Notes: generated from the sequence alone by a model not told the origin. Shown: positions 34,255 through 48,181, numbered from the stretch's first letter. The stretch is DNA of 64,000 nt from Aralia elata (GCA_034770075.1 CM068379.1:20025506-20089505), one strand, 5' to 3'. Numbers and translations: made by a program.

Positions 34255-34917
34255 GGCACAATAAAGGTTAACTTTTCAAATAAGTAATTTTATTTTTAAC
34301 TATATTTGTATATATACACAACAGATAAAGTCATCTTTTCAAAATATATTCTTTACATTCTTTTTGTAATCTCCTTTTTTTTTCTTTTTCTTTTTTGCCT
34401 GTACCTTTCAGCAGATAGCCACCTTTTTGAACAATTCATTCTATTTCCAAACAAGGCCTGAAGTATAAAATGAAGCACATACATTGAAGCTCTTCTAGTG
34501 ATGGTAGATTATATACTGATATGCTTTCTCACCAGTCACCAGCAATAGACTACACTAAAGTCCCCCAACAGCAACCAGTTATGGGATTTCAATTTCATGA
34601 AGTCAGTCCTCAATTTGTAACTTCTAAACCAAAGCATGATAAAATATAGCCAAGGGGCTTAACTGTTTAAATAAGTGATGAAATCTGGAACATAGAAAAG
34701 GAAATAGTTAAATGAATCTCACGTAGAAATATAATCATACATGTCATTTCATCAAGCAGTTAAAACAAACATGTCATCCCTTTCACCAAGCATTTAAAAA
34801 CAACAAGATGCCTCTACATGTAGAAGTTTTATTTTATCCTAGAACTTTTGTGACTTTTATTTTGGCGTACATTTACAGAACTGTATCCAGTAAGTCAATG
34901 AAACCATACTCGGGATA
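34255..34917. other. 3' flank and probable 3' UTR of the carboxypeptidase gene
   Basis: Noncoding DNA between the last MIR169 unit and the carboxypeptidase stop codon. It holds the undisturbed version of the sequence that hosts the MULE-like insertion in unit A and the GDSL retropseudogene at 28.6 kb. T-rich runs occur at about 34.38 kb. No further gene. Confidence 0.6.
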
Positions 34918-37900
34918 TCAGATTGAGAAAACCAAGTTTTCAGGCTCACTGGTGACTCCAGAAAGTGAGCTCTGGGTCCACCTCTTCAGCATCTCCAGAG
35001 CAACCTTAGGTTGATCCATAGGAACCATATGACCAGCATTGTGGACCTGTTCCATCAAAAACACTCGAGCAGATAAAGTATAGCAACTTAGGCACTCACC
35101 CTTTAGTTTATTTTTTCAGAAATAAAAGAAGTTGCAGAAAAATAAATAGTCCACACACACTCAGAGAGACCACTACCTTGAGGAAACTGAGAGGCCCATA
35201 ACTCTTGAGTATTCCTCCTTCGGATCCATCAACTTCAAACGGAGCTACAGCAGATCCTGCAAATTCTTTCTGACCACTCCATTCCATGGCATGAACCCAT
35301 CTTGAGTTACCTGTACAACAAAAAAAATAATAATAATAAATAAATAAATTAATTCAAATACAAATACAAAAGGTGCACTTTCCCTTACACCAGACAAAAA
35401 CATCATTTCCTATTTCAAAAATGTTAACTTCGGACCGATCCCTAATAACTTACCAAGCCAGTTGCAGATAAGGTCATATTCCCCTGCATAAACAAGCAAC
35501 TTGACTCCATCCTCAAGAAGGGCAGGAATGACGGCTTCATAATTCCTCACCCAGTCCACAAGCATTGCCAGATACACAGTTCGGTTACATGAAGTGAAAT
35601 TTATATCCCCAACTCCAAGAGAATCCCTAACTGATTTCATGTTCAAGAGTTTCTCCATATTTGAGAAGTCATAGCAGCGACTCCCCTCACACTTTTTTCT
35701 GATGTCGTAATACTGCAGATGAAGACATCAATTAAAGTTGAGGTATGATTTATTTTGCAACAATAATGCATTCATCCATGAGAAGTTTCTTGATGTTGAT
35801 TGGTACAAATTCATTTTTTCCCAAATTATTTTAGATTTTTCACTTGGGGCTAAAATCTTTAAGCTTTGGAAAAAACATGCTATGGCCTATGGATATTTAC
35901 CATAAATTTCTGCTCAAATTTTATATCTTTCACAATCATGATGAGTAAAGAGTGTTAACATTTATACAAAATACAATATTCAGTTGCCACAGGAATAACC
36001 ATATTGGATGATTTGTATGCTTCTCACATTAATTTTGCCTGCAACTGCCATGATAGAACTAAATATGTTGCTACAAACATATTGAGCAGCTAAGCAAGAG
36101 ATTGTTCCTTCAGTACCTGAAAAAGAAAATCACTGAAGCTGAAAAGAAGCGGTAGCCATTGAAAGAAACATAATGTTAATGCTCAAGGAGAAAGGAGAAA
36201 GAAATATTCACTTGAAAAACTACAACCAGATATTAAAGGGGAATGCGGGGCTGGGATCTGTGCATGGCTTCTTCAAACCCTAAACTCACTCTGTTTTAAC
36301 AGAGTTAAACTCACTCCTCGGGGTTTGTTCTCCTGTATCCATGTCTGACACTCGACATTTGGACAAGGCTATGGGTATGGATACCAGACACTTTATTTTA
36401 ATGTAAAAAATTAACAAAATTGAGGAGTACCCATGTCGGACTCTTCAAAATACCATGTCCAATCGTACATTCCATCCGAGTCCATATAACATAGCAGGCT
36501 AGAGAAGGTTGTGGCTGTCAGCATGAGGCCGGCCACATGTCTCCAGGTTTCCCCTCGTTTGTCAAGCAGAAACAATCTCTTAGCCCTCTACCCCTAACAC
36601 AATTAACTAGAGAGACAGAGAGATTACCACAAAGCTTAATTGCAGCTTCACACCCTGGAAGCATCATGTTGATACGTTCATAATCAGCCTTGTTGATGAT
36701 CCCCATATCCAATGCATAATCTGTGTTAGCTCTGTACTGTATCTCTGGATTAGTAAGCCCATTACCAATGGCAAATCCCTACAAAAATTGCTTCTTAGTT
36801 AATCACCATACAAAAATAATAAAAAGAAAACAAAATGGCAAGAGATCATTTGCTACAACAGGAAGATACCTTAAGGTTTATATTAGTTCCTTCTTTAGCC
36901 TTATTTGCGTTATGTACTCGAGCAGCAAATGCAGGAACGTAGTGGCCAGCATATGATTCTCCAGTAATGTAGAAATCATTATTTACAAATTGTGGATGCT
37001 CAGCAAAGAAGGCCTAAATTATCCGAACAACACCACTTCAGTCAAATAGCACCTACTTGAATCAGAAAATATAGTCCATATAGTCGATCCCAGTTTTGGG
37101 AAGAGGTGGTAGTTTAAGGGAAACCATCTCATCCGCCCACAATTATGTAGGTATTCTACAAAATTGACCGTATCTATTTCTGAAACTCTAAAAACATTCC
37201 GTTCATATTCAGCTGTTAGAATTCAGTCTCTTTTCCATTTCCATTCAAGAGTTCTTATGTGTTTCTACGCCCCTTTGAGATCCCAAAAAATGTTTTTGCT
37301 CTCTCTCACTCTCTGTTACGCACATTCGTTGCTATTGTATCATTAAGATAGGAAGTTCACCACTGTCATAATCATTCATCAGTACTGTCACATCTTTTTT
37401 CTACCGAAGCTTTCTTATTTTTGCTCCTTATTATATTTGACAAAAAGTCACATTAAAGACTTGGACTCGGATCTGGAGGGATTTACCTTAACCCATTAAT
37501 CATTGCCCATAATCACCATTGGAATTAAAGAAGAAAAAGGCAAAGAAACGAAGTAAAGGGGAAAAATAGAAATGGGCCTTGCACATGTAGGTGTGGCCCT
37601 CATGAAACGATCCTGTTGCAAATAAAATGTGCATAACCAATGTAGCTTCTAATTTGTGAACAACCCTCAGTTCCAATACTTATGCTGAAATAGGTTTAGG
37701 GATGAGGAACAAGATGAACAAGTTTGTGGAAAAAAAATTAATCATCATGCAGATCAGCCAAAAGGTTCCTAGTTTGGGTACATTTCGCTGGTCTTATCAA
37801 GTAGTTTGTGATGAAAATGACCTTAACGCCATAAACTAGTGATCACTAATGTATCACTACAAAGTTTCTATCGCTTCCCCTCCCTCCCACAAAGCACCAC

Positions 37901-40900
37901 TAGTTAGTCCTGCATGTAATAACCTCTAGAAGAACCTCCAAGCATTCTCGTTTATGAGTTTATTATTAGATAATAATTCTTATAATTCTTCAAGACTATT
38001 AATATAAGATGTCCCACGTAATTTCATGCTCAAATATTAGAATTTTATCTTTTTTTTCATCACCTAAATTTCTCATAGGTTGTTATGCAACCATTGTCAA
38101 GCAAGACTTATTTATGTAGCAGAGGACAAGCTCCACAATACATAATCTAAGCAAGAAAGGGAAGCTGATAAAGCAGTCATGGTTACTGGAATCAGAAAGG
38201 CAACTTCCTAGATAGGCAGAGCATGGAATAGTACCGCCAGCGTCATAATTAAGGTGTTAATATTGCTCAACTGAAGTTAACAAGAAATCATTTAGTCTTC
38301 TAAGGAATTGGCGCGAGCTATCTTTTAAGCTTAATGTATTGCTACGGCATCATTTTGATTATTAAGTCTAGCTGAAAGGACTTTGTTGTTTTGTGATTTC
38401 ACGTCTGTTTCCCATTGGACAAGTGTCAACCATTGTGTCGTTATGTTACAACGGGCACATGGCTAGTTTGTTAGCTTCAGGGTTTATATACCCAGCTGAG
38501 GTATGGATAACCTATCTATGAAATCAAGTATTTTTGTTATATTGCTTTCTTCTCATCCATTTCTTCTGTTTCTCATCTTTTCTAACCCTAAATCTGCATC
38601 TAAGAGTGTGACATAAGGTTACCTATGTTCTGTTCTTATTGTGTCGAGATCAAAAGAACTAGTAGGTTTTATTATTATGTACAAACAGAAGGATAACTTG
38701 GAACAGAAACTCCATAAACTAATTAGTCATGTGTTACAAGAAAATATTAACATGATAGCGAATTGTGTTTTGATACGAACGTTTTAAAACATGTTACACT
38801 TTCACTCTAAACATCAAATGTGGTGATCCAGAAAAATTTCTCCAATGTACTAAAACTTCTATTGCACAAATATAATTACAATTTGCGAATGAAAAACATC
38901 CTCTTATATAACCACCAATCAATCGCCAGGATCAAATCTAATGACAAGTTAGAATCCACTATCTAGAATCATCCTCTAAAATATCTAGGATATTTACAAA
39001 GTAGAGTAATTACATGAGTAAACCGAGAACAATCTATTAGAATCCTTAATATGTAAAAGAATATCATAGGGAATATCATCTAATGCAGCCAAATGAGCAC
39101 ATTTTGCGTGTCAAGTAAGTGATGATATGGCGTAATCGGTAATCTTGTTAAATATGTGCTTGTTTTGATACTACTCTTGGAAACAACTCAACCAATGTTA
39201 ATTATATACTCCCTCCATCCCAGGATAAAAGTCCTTATTACTATTTTAGGTAGTCCCAAGTTAAATGTCTACTTACCTTAAATAATCTATTTTTTACAAT
39301 GCTTTGTCCATAATACTCTTAGTATTAATTGCCATATTTCTATTCTCTATGCATATTTATGGAGCATCACTAGTTATGTGCAAAAAACTATGCAATTAAA
39401 TGAGAATTTAAATATGGACAATTTTGTCATTTTATCCCTTTTTCTTCACAAAAGGTCAATCGGGTTTTTTATCCTGGGACAGGAGTATCAACTAATTTTA
39501 ACTATATTTCTTTAGAAAGCTATTCCTATTGTATTGCGTTTCGGATAAATATATTTCATTCCAGCTAAGTAATTAAAAAAAACCTACCCCAACCGACCAC
39601 GAAAAGTGACATTTCGCGTTCCCGATTTTGTTTCCATGTACCGCATTGAACTATGATCTTGGTAACACTGGTGACTGGTCTAGAAGTAAACATGTTCCGT
39701 TAACGAATGATGTTTTATATAAAAATCACTCAAATCGTGGAGAAACCATGACATAACTTCTTGCCAGAATGAGAAATGATTAAATTTTAGAAGAATAGAC
39801 AAACTTTAAGCAATTAAAAAATTTATGCTACCAGCCTACCGTAGTACCAAACTACCAATAAACTCGAGATTCAGCGGTTGAAAAGATAAAACATTGTTAG
39901 GGTTATAAAAAAAGAGATGGAATAAGAATAGACACTGACCTGCAAAAAGTCGTATAGGTCATTGCTAACACCCTCCTCATAGTGACGAATGTCACGTTTA
40001 TCAGAGCTATAACTAAAGCCTGTCCCAATAGGTTGGTCAACATACAGAAGGTTTGACACCTGCATATTATCATAGAAATAGTAATACCTCACATTATATG
40101 ACTCGATATCTATTATAGGAAGTACAAAGTAAATAAAGAAGTTAAACTATACATCAAAAATACTGTGACAGTCTAAATACACAATCCACCAAGTAATAAG
40201 TATCTAAGGTGCCATAAGTCAAATAATTAACAAGGATCAATACACACTCATAATCGGGAACAAACTTGTTCATCTATTTTATAACTCATAACCTAAATAT
40301 TGTAAGAACTCGAAATATACATAGAGGGACATTACGTAAGAATCAATACACACTCATAATCGGGAACAACTCTCCCATTTGGAAAATATGGCATGCAGCT
40401 GCCCTTTATTCATTTTTATCATTGGAACTCACTAGAAACTGGTTTACAAGGACCTCCAAGGGCCAAACCGAGATAGCTTAAGGTAATTGGTAAATAACAT
40501 AAATGCTGGTCACCTGATGTACCCCACACCTCAAAGTAGTTCTTAAACCAACAGTCTAAGTCTAGATTTACCGCTTTAAATGTAGGAGGACAAATATGAG
40601 ATACCTGCTAAGCAAGTTAGATAAACCAAAAACATGAAGATGGCACAACGTATAAGCCAATAAACCTTGGAAACTGCCACTATGCCCCCCTACCATTTTT
40701 GATAATAAGTCCACTTAGAACCTCTTAGAAAGAAGCATGTGGATATGAGGTATATGCCTCCCAAACTAGATTTAAGGGAATTATAGGAACTAATGATATA
40801 ATGAGAAGAAGTCAGAAATTCCACAACCAGATTTGAAGTAAAATAAAAATGTGCATAAATTTTCACTACAAGAAAAATGGTTTTGAAACTAAATATTGTA

Positions 40901-42155
40901 ATCAGCTAAAAAAAAAATCCAGAACGAAAAACATTACCTTGTCCCACCCATATTCGTTCCACATGAGAGACAAGTCATTGGCAATAGTGAATGGTCCGTT
41001 TTCATAGAAAAGAGCAACATCACTGCTACATCCTGGCCCTCCAGTCAACCAGATAACAACAGGGTCTGTCTTGCTGTTGCGTGATTCGAAGAAAAAGTAG
41101 AACATCCTACAAGCAACAATCAAAGCTAGTTTAGTAGTATTTATGCAGAACAAAATTTTACATATAATCCCCAAGTACTATATCAATAAGTGAACTTGTT
41201 TGCAACAAAAATTATTTAAATTAACTTCTCAGTGATGAATATAAAAAAGGGTAAAATTCATCAGAAATAGACACAAAAACCCTACGTAAGGCTAAGTGAA
41301 ACTGTTAATTTTTTCTTCCAAGATAACCTTTCCCTTTGTGTTTTGCTCTGAAATTATTGTGCTTGTTTGGTTAGAGTCGTTTGATGTATTTGAAAGTTCA
41401 AAAGCACTCTAAAATCTAGTTTGCCTAGAAACAACTTATTTCAAATGCTGCTTTTTAAACTCACTAACGCAAGCAACCTTTGGGGCTCAAATGCACCACA
41501 ACAATGGTGTGGTGAGTTTGATGCGTTTCGAAGTTCAAACACATTAAATGCTACCACTACAAAAACTGCAAACATTAGTAACCAAACAACCCATTGTACA
41601 AATGTTTCAAACAGTGATTGCGTTCATAGTTTAAAAGTAAAACACAAACACCGTGTTACTAAGTTTTAAAAAGGACAAAAAAGAAAAGATATGGACGAAA
41701 AACTTAAGTTTTGTGTGCAATAAAGGGAATGTGTCATCTAGAAGAAAAAGTTAACGGTTTCCTTGGACTCATGACTACATGAATTTTTATATCTATTTTT
41801 AAATGAAAAGTGGTCATGTGAAATTTTGGCAAAACTCCAAGTGATCATCTGAATTTACCCTATAAAAAATTGCTAAAATTTTAGGGTTCAGGACTTACTT
41901 AGCAGCATTAGAATGCTGAATCTGATAGTACCCGGCATAATGCCCCAAATCCTCAGGCGAGACGGGGTCCTCACAATCACAATTTGTGAATTTGAATCGC
42001 TTCTCCACTAACTTCCTCACCGGACGGAGCAAAGCAGAGTCATTACTATCGGCGATTTTTTCCGTCGCAGTCCGGGGTGTCCGACCGGTGGCTGAAGGGA
42101 GAGGAGAGAGAAATAGTATAATTAGAAGACAAATAAAAATCAAATACTTCTCCAT
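34918..42155 (-). CDS. Serine carboxypeptidase-like protein (SCPL47-49 / carboxypeptidase III group), intact
   Basis: Nine exons on the minus strand: 42155-41899, 41106-40938, 40059-39940, 37013-36870, 36778-36628, 36116-36028, 35712-35454, 35310-35177, 35046-34918. All introns are GT-AG and phases agree, giving 484 codons with stop (483 aa; the family usually has about 500). I start at MEKYLIFICLL because it opens a hydrophobic signal peptide; an ATG 40 codons upstream would run through a TA microsatellite. Family S10 features: GGPGCSS oxyanion region, GESYAGHY with the catalytic Ser, VYAGEYDLICNWLG with the catalytic Asp, HNAGHMVPMDQP with the catalytic His. It should remove C-terminal residues from peptides in the vacuole or outside the cell; acyltransferase use is known in other SCPL clades but is less likely here. 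Intron 3 (2.9 kb) hosts a solo LTR and a MITE. Partial copies of its 3' exons lie at 29.8-31.3 kb. Confidence 0.93.
38255..38613 (+). mobile_element. Solo LTR (copia-like) in intron 3
   Basis: Begins TGTTAATATTGC and ends GTGTGACA, flanked by the 5-bp duplicate TAAGG (38250-38254 and 38614-38618). It contains a TATA-like TTTATATACCC near 38.48 kb and CT-rich DNA after it, as in short copia LTRs. No internal region remains. Confidence 0.82.
39209..39485. mobile_element. Stowaway MITE in intron 3
   Basis: A 277-bp unit with terminal inverted repeats CTCCCTCCATCCCAGGATAA and, at the other end, TTATCCTGGGACAGGAG, flanked by TA on both sides. Non-autonomous Tc1/mariner-type. Confidence 0.93.
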
Positions 42156-42191
42156 TTCTGCAAAAGATGGGTTAATTAGAGGTATACATGT

Positions 42192-42222
<31 letters not shown>

Positions 42223-42330
42223 GGGAAAGATATAGAGAGAGGGAATGAGTGAGGTGAAGAAGAGGAGTTTGTCACTCAACTTTGTTGTTGCGTTTTCTGG
42301 CGGGAACCAAAACAGAAATGAAAATTTTAT
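42156..42330 (-). promoter_or_regulatory. 5' UTR/core promoter region of the carboxypeptidase gene
   Basis: Upstream of the start codon the minus strand is pyrimidine-rich (CTTCTTCACCTCACTC, CCTCTCTCTATATC) as in many plant 5' UTRs. A (TA)10 tract lies at about 42.20-42.22 kb. The exact transcription start cannot be fixed. Confidence 0.4.
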
Positions 42331-43980
42331 TAGCTTCACTTATTTTTCCTTGTACTTTTGACAATTTCGGAAAGTACCAACGAGAAATTTTGATATAACA
42401 AGTAAACCCTTTCATTAATATACAAAGTATGTCATTACTAAATCTACTGGGCACATAAAAGTGTGTGCAATTTAAAAACAATAAAGTAGTTTTTTTTATA
42501 TATAACTTCTTGTATCAGTTAATTGTAAGGACATAATTTAGGAATAAGAGTGAGTTAAAAGATAAAATAGGAATCAGAACAATGTCAGGAAATATTTCTT
42601 TTATTATAAGTTGTTACACAAGTTAATCAAAATGCGGTTAATTTTCTTCATCCCCTTTAGTAATATAGATAAATATCTACTTACAATAAGAACTGACATC
42701 TTTTTATCTCAATATATAGGATTACTCTTATAGTAGATAGTATAATCATATTTAGCTTACTGATCAACCTCTTTCAAGGTAGTGAAACTAGATGTAGTGC
42801 TCGTTTGACAGAGCAGTGTAATAAAATGAATGGCTTAATTTTAGATATAAAACTTTTGATAAAAGTGCTTTTATAGAAAAAATAAAATAGTGTTTGATTA
42901 CATAATTATAAAAGTTGTTTTAAAGGTATTAATGATGGTTTGGATGCGTATTTTTCAATTTTAAGGGAAGTGTGGTATGAGATTGTATTCTTTTAACAAT
43001 TTAAAGATAATTTATTAATTTGTACTTTTGTCAAATGTGTTGGAGTCAAAAAGTATAAAATTTTTGTTTCACCTAAAAGTACTTTTGAGTCCAAATTTCT
43101 ACTTTTAAAAAATATTTTTCAAAAAATTATCAAACACAAACACTTTTATACTTTATTTAGAAATACTTTTAGTCAACTTAATTAAAAACTCTTCCAAACG
43201 GGCTCTAGCTAGCCCATATAAATATTATATAAAAATTCTAAGGGCCGATTTGGATCATTAATTATTTTTAGAGATATAATTGAGTTTTGTAATGTAATAA
43301 TAATATGTTATTACAATGCGTGTTTTTGTTCAAACTTGAAAATTGTATAGCATGTAAGAGTATGGTGTTATTACTTTATAAATGTTGCTTGATTCTTACT
43401 TGAAAATTGTGAAACATATAATAATTATAATATATTTGCAAATTAAAATGTTACTTTAAAAGTGATTATTATTCTTTTCATATAGTAAAACTTAATTAAA
43501 CATTACACTCATATACAGGCGTAACTAAAAAAGGGTCTTATTACAATTAATACAATTGAATAAACAAATAAAAAAGGAATGTCTTTTCACATAAAAAAAA
43601 CTTATATTATCATTAAATTAAATTGAAGTGACATGAACGAAACCACCCAACATAAATTTTGCTATTGTGAGATCACTTTGTTTGACATAATTTCATACTC
43701 AAATAAAGTAAAAGCAGTCCTTAAGAGGATGTGAACCGAGTTAAGTCTAATAACCAGATTGTTGGACTAGTGTAATCTACTGTAGTATTTAAATTTTCAT
43801 TTATTGGAAATAAAACTTATGTCGTTATCATACTCTTTTCTGATTTTGTAAATTCAGTTATAATTTCCTCCACCTGAAATTGATAGCTTTTCTGATCTCT
43901 TTTTATTTTTATATATCACAATACGAGAGTATCATTCTATGTTTGTTCCCAATAAAATGTGGTTAAATTTAACCTTACAA
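42331..43980. other. Intergenic DNA with MITE-like fragments
   Basis: No gene. From about 42.80 to 43.21 kb a unit starts near GCTCGTTTGACAGAGC and ends near CTTCCAAACGGGCTC, with partial inverted ends and matching ACTTTTAGATA-like inner segments; it looks like an old hAT-type MITE. A second fragment starts AGGGCCGATTTGGATC at 43.24 kb. Confidence 0.4.
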
Positions 43981-43990
43981 TTTAATTAAA

Positions 43991-44582
43991 GGCTTAAATA
44001 CACTTTAAGCCTTGAATTTTTTTATTTTTTACAATTTAAATTCTGATGTCTCAACTTTAAGACAATTAACTTTAATGTCTTTAAATTTTTACAAATTAAA
44101 CATTTTGGCTACATACTGAATTGACCATTTTTACCGAGATAAGTCACGTGACATAAAATAAAAGGACCATTAATCCTTTTAAGGGTATATATCGTTTATA
44201 TTAACTCTAATTTTTCCTCATTTTTCTTCTTCATCATACACTAATTACGTGTCTATAATTTTATGTGCTTTCAAAGATATTTAAAATTTTCTTTAATGTA
44301 AAAAATTAAGTCTTTTAAGAGTATATGTCATTTATATTGTCTCCCATTTTATTTATTTAATAACACTAACCATGTACTTACAATTTTTTGTACTTCAAAA
44401 GATATTTAAAAGTGAAATTACCCGAAATACTCTCATTCGGATCAATTATTACATACCAGTGGCCAAAAGGTTTAATTTATTAACATTGAAAGACATTAAG
44501 GTTCAATATTGTCTTAAAATTAAAATATTAAGATTTAAAGTGTAAAAAGTGAGAAACTTAAAGATTTAAAATGTATTTAAGC
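43991..44582. mobile_element. Non-autonomous MULE-type MITE (592 bp)
   Basis: The ends are imperfect inverted repeats of about 115 bp: GGCTTAAATACACTTTAAGC at the left, and the complement of GCTTAAATACATTTTAAATC at the right. It is flanked by TTTAATTAAA on each side (43981-43990 and 44583-44592), a 9-10-bp duplicate as in Mutator-type elements. Noncoding. Confidence 0.82.
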
Positions 44583-44890
44583 TTTAATTAAAATGGAAAA
44601 CTAAATAAGATGAGGTTGAAATTAATGAATTTAATTAATATACTCTGATTTTAAGCGGGAAGAATTAATTATTACCAACAAAATATTATTATATTGTTCA
44701 AAGAGTATATGATCACCTTATAAACATAGAGAATTAAAATAATATCTTAATAGTGAAATATATTGGCTTAAAAAAATTCTCGGCTGAGATAATGAGTACA
44801 AATATAAACGGTTAATATTGTTAAAGCAAAATTAATATTGTCAGAATAAATATATATTGTTAATGTTTAATCAATATTTATTGCTCTAGC

Positions 44891-45326
44891 CAGGGCCGGA
44901 GCTAGTAAGAGGCCTGGGGGCCTAGGCTACCTAACTTTTTTAATTTTTTTGTTAATTTTTTCTTTAAGGCCCAAGCTTTTTTGGTCAAAAATAATAGCAT
45001 ATAAAAGAAATTGCTGAAAAATTATTTGATGGTGAATACTGAGAGAGAAATAGTTAAAAAAATTCTCTTTAAAATCAATAACAAAAGAATTAATTTGTAT
45101 GAAAAAAAGAATGTCACAATTCTTTTAAGTTGTAAAGTAGGATAGAAAAATGTCAATATTTAATATATTATCATTATTTTTGTTAAATAAATTTTATGTT
45201 GTTAATTATTAAAAAAAATTATATTTGTATTTTTTATTATTCAAATTATTTTATATTTGAACATGTTACATTATGCCCCCAACCCCACCCCCACCCCCCA
45301 AAAAAAAAATCCTTGCTTTGTCATTG
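44891..45326. mobile_element. Decayed hAT-type element (436 bp)
   Basis: Begins CAGGGCCGGAGCTAG, the usual start of a plant hAT MITE family, and ends CCTTGCTTTGTCATTG, a decayed version of the matching terminus. Flanked by GCTCTAGC and ACTCTAGC (7 of 8 bases equal). A C-rich and A-rich run lies near its right end. No transposase. Confidence 0.68.
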
Positions 45327-45334
45327 ACTCTAGC

Positions 45335-46250
45335 AACAATATTTTTGCTCTAACAATGTCAACCGCCTAAATATATCATAAGAATATATATTGTGAATAC
45401 TTTTTGATTGTCAGTTACGTAAATAAGTATTAGTTATAATTATTTTTGAGATATGTGTAATAAGTGAACTCTTTTATAATTTTATTCAATCTCATGTATT
45501 GATATATTTTACAATTATAATTTGACACAAATTTGTGGCAATATATAACCGTACTCATATTATAATGGATGTGTGGAGTGTCCTATTTGCACACTTATTA
45601 TATTTAGAGTCTCCCGGAAAAAAAAGAATAATAACTGATTATATGTTCGTAACAGTGAAGTTTTATGAATTTAGCAAAATAATCTTTCACAATACTTTGT
45701 TTGGTAGGAACTAAAGCTGGAAAAATTATAACAGAATGAAAAGATAAAAGAGATAAGAAAAGAAATTCTGAAAAAGATGTCTTTTCTGCTCGTTGAACAT
45801 GATAAAAAAGAGGGGAAATACGAGGATTCTAGTTTTCACAAAATTTAAAACTTCTGCACAATTATATTTGTTTTTATGCAAAAACTGAAAGGAGATGCCC
45901 CTAAGTATACATTATATTGCTTTATAGAATTTATCTTTTCTTTGTTTGGCATTTATTTAACCTTTGAGACTTTAAATAGAAATGTTCGATTATTGAAAAA
46001 ATTTGCCTATTTAATGCTAAGGGAAAGAAAAGAGTAAACGAAAGCAAAGAAAAAAAGTAATAGAAAAGTTGCATGTGGAAATTAAGAGTGTGATGTGGTA
46101 TGGTGTGTTACGGTGAAACATTTTTATTTAAGTTTGTGAATAAATAGAATATAGTATAGTTAACAACTCAATCCGACTCGTTTAAATTTTATTTAACTCA
46201 TTTAACTCGATTCGAGTTCACTTTGAAAGTCAAATTCAAATTAGCCCCTT
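45335..46250. other. AT-rich intergenic stretch
   Basis: No gene, RNA or clear repeat seen. Confidence 0.5.
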
Positions 46251-46263
46251 TGTCCTTTAAATA

Positions 46264-46409
46264 TTTATATTTTTTATTTGGTATCATTAAGTAATAACGC
46301 ATTCATCATAACACATACTATTACACTAAGGGGAGAGGGGGATACGATTTGAACCCTACTCACTGTATTGATGGTTTGTTAGCACAACCGCTGGACCAAC
46401 ACTTGATCC
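46264..46409 (-). mobile_element. tRNA-derived SINE
   Basis: On the minus strand the 5' part has a box A-like TGGTCCAGCGGTTG followed about 40 bp later by the box B motif GGGTTCAAATC, the split RNA polymerase III promoter of a tRNA-derived SINE. The 146-bp body is bounded by a 13-bp target duplicate TGTCCTTTAAATA (46251-46263 and 46410-46422). The tail is A-rich. Confidence 0.85.
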
Positions 46410-46422
46410 TGTCCTTTAAATA

Positions 46423-47229
46423 ATTAAGTGAGCTAAATTTGTGTTATGTTCATTTAAGCTTAACTCAGGCCTATTTGTTTAAAACCAAAAGTTTATGATG
46501 TTTATTTTTTATATCCTAGCGTGCATGTACACATTTTAGACGTTAGTAATTTAAAACCCTTTCATATTCCCTCTTATTGATATTTTTTTCTTTCCACTAT
46601 CTTCCCTTCCTCTCTCTCCAATTCCCTCCATACTAATTAACACACAATAATATCTCTAGGGCACCATCAAGAGCCATATTCAAATGTTTCCCCAAAAGAA
46701 AAAAAAAACATATTCAAATAAAAGAGAATAATATTTTATACGTACACATCCATACACGCCTATTGCACAGTTGCACATGAAATGAAAAGATCTATTAAGA
46801 AAAGATGATATCTGTAAAGGAAGTAAAGGAAAAGGAGAAGCATATATATGTGCATGGCATATCTGTAACAAGAGTCTTGTTTATATATCAAAATATAGAA
46901 CCCGCCCACTCTTCTCTAATTCCAAAAAGTAAAACCACTTTTTCAATATATATGATATGGTATTTAATAGAAAAATATCCCTTCCATTTCAAAAAAACGA
47001 GTCCTATATGTAAAATTTACAAATATTAAAAATGTGTTTTTGTTAATCTATATTACCCTTAAAAATAAGTTGTTACTAGTATGACATGATAATGAAATTA
47101 TGATGATAAATTTAAAGTTACTATCTCATCTTATACTACTATCAAGAAAATTCTTTTGTTGAACAAGAAGAGTCGCATTTGTCTGATCTATTGTCTCACC
47201 TTATATCCAAAGATACTATCTCATGGCAT
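46423..47229. other. AT-rich intergenic stretch
   Basis: No supported feature. Short open frames here show no family likeness. Confidence 0.5.
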
Positions 47230-47702
47230 GGTTCAAAGTATCGGTCATTATGCTGAACGATATATCGGTTAGGTATCGGTCAGTGCCAAACAGCAACCTT
47301 AACACGCATCACAAAATAAGGAATTATTTATTTAAAGGATAATTTTCGGCAAAATTTCAACAACTTGGCCTAACGTATCGGTTTCAAACTAAATGAAGGC
47401 GAAATCACATCATAAAGTGGAGAAACGCCACAAAAAAAAATATTGAATATGGTAAAAGCTATAAAAGGAAGACGACAAAAGTGAATGAATATTTCTCTAT
47501 AAATTATACTTAAATTGCACCTAGTTAAGTATACCTTAACAAAATGAAAAAAAATATTGTCCTTCAAATATACTTAATTAAGTTAAATTGTACTTAAAAT
47601 TTACCTATATATCACCTAGTTAAGTATAACATAAAAAATATAGAAAAATGTACTTAATATATAATTAGTTAAGTTAACTTGTACTTAAATTATACTTAAA
47701 AT
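47230..47702. repeat. Left part of MIR169 block C
   Basis: Aligns with 24.57-25.25 kb (AAAGTATCGG, GGAGAAACGCCACAAAAAAA, CACCTAGTTAAGTATA) and is interrupted at its right end by a MULE-like element. Lacks about 280 bp found in block A. Confidence 0.72.
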
Positions 47703-47864
47703 GAGTAAAATACAGTGATACCTCCCTCTAGACAACCATAATAACACTTACCTCCCCTCTAATTTTCTAAGTAGCAGTTAGTACCCCTGCAAGTTTTTAG
47801 AGTTGACTAAATAGATAAAGTTACATATTTATCCTTGCATGTTATCAAATTTTAATTTCTGAAT

Positions 47865-47899
<35 letters not shown>

Positions 47900-48144
47900 G
47901 ATGGATCTAAAACATACTTCTTAAATAACACACATCTCTTAAATAACATACCTTTATTAAAACTACGTCGTTTTGGAGATTCTTTTGAAAAACAAGTGGG
48001 GCTGCGGGTGACATTTTTATAAATAAAAGGAAAGCAAATGGAACCACTCTCTTTTAATATTATTTTATTTTTTAAAAGAATCTCCAAAATGACGTAGTTT
48101 TAATAAATGTATGCTATTTAAGAGGTATGCTTTAGATTCATCCC

Positions 48145-48181
<37 letters not shown>

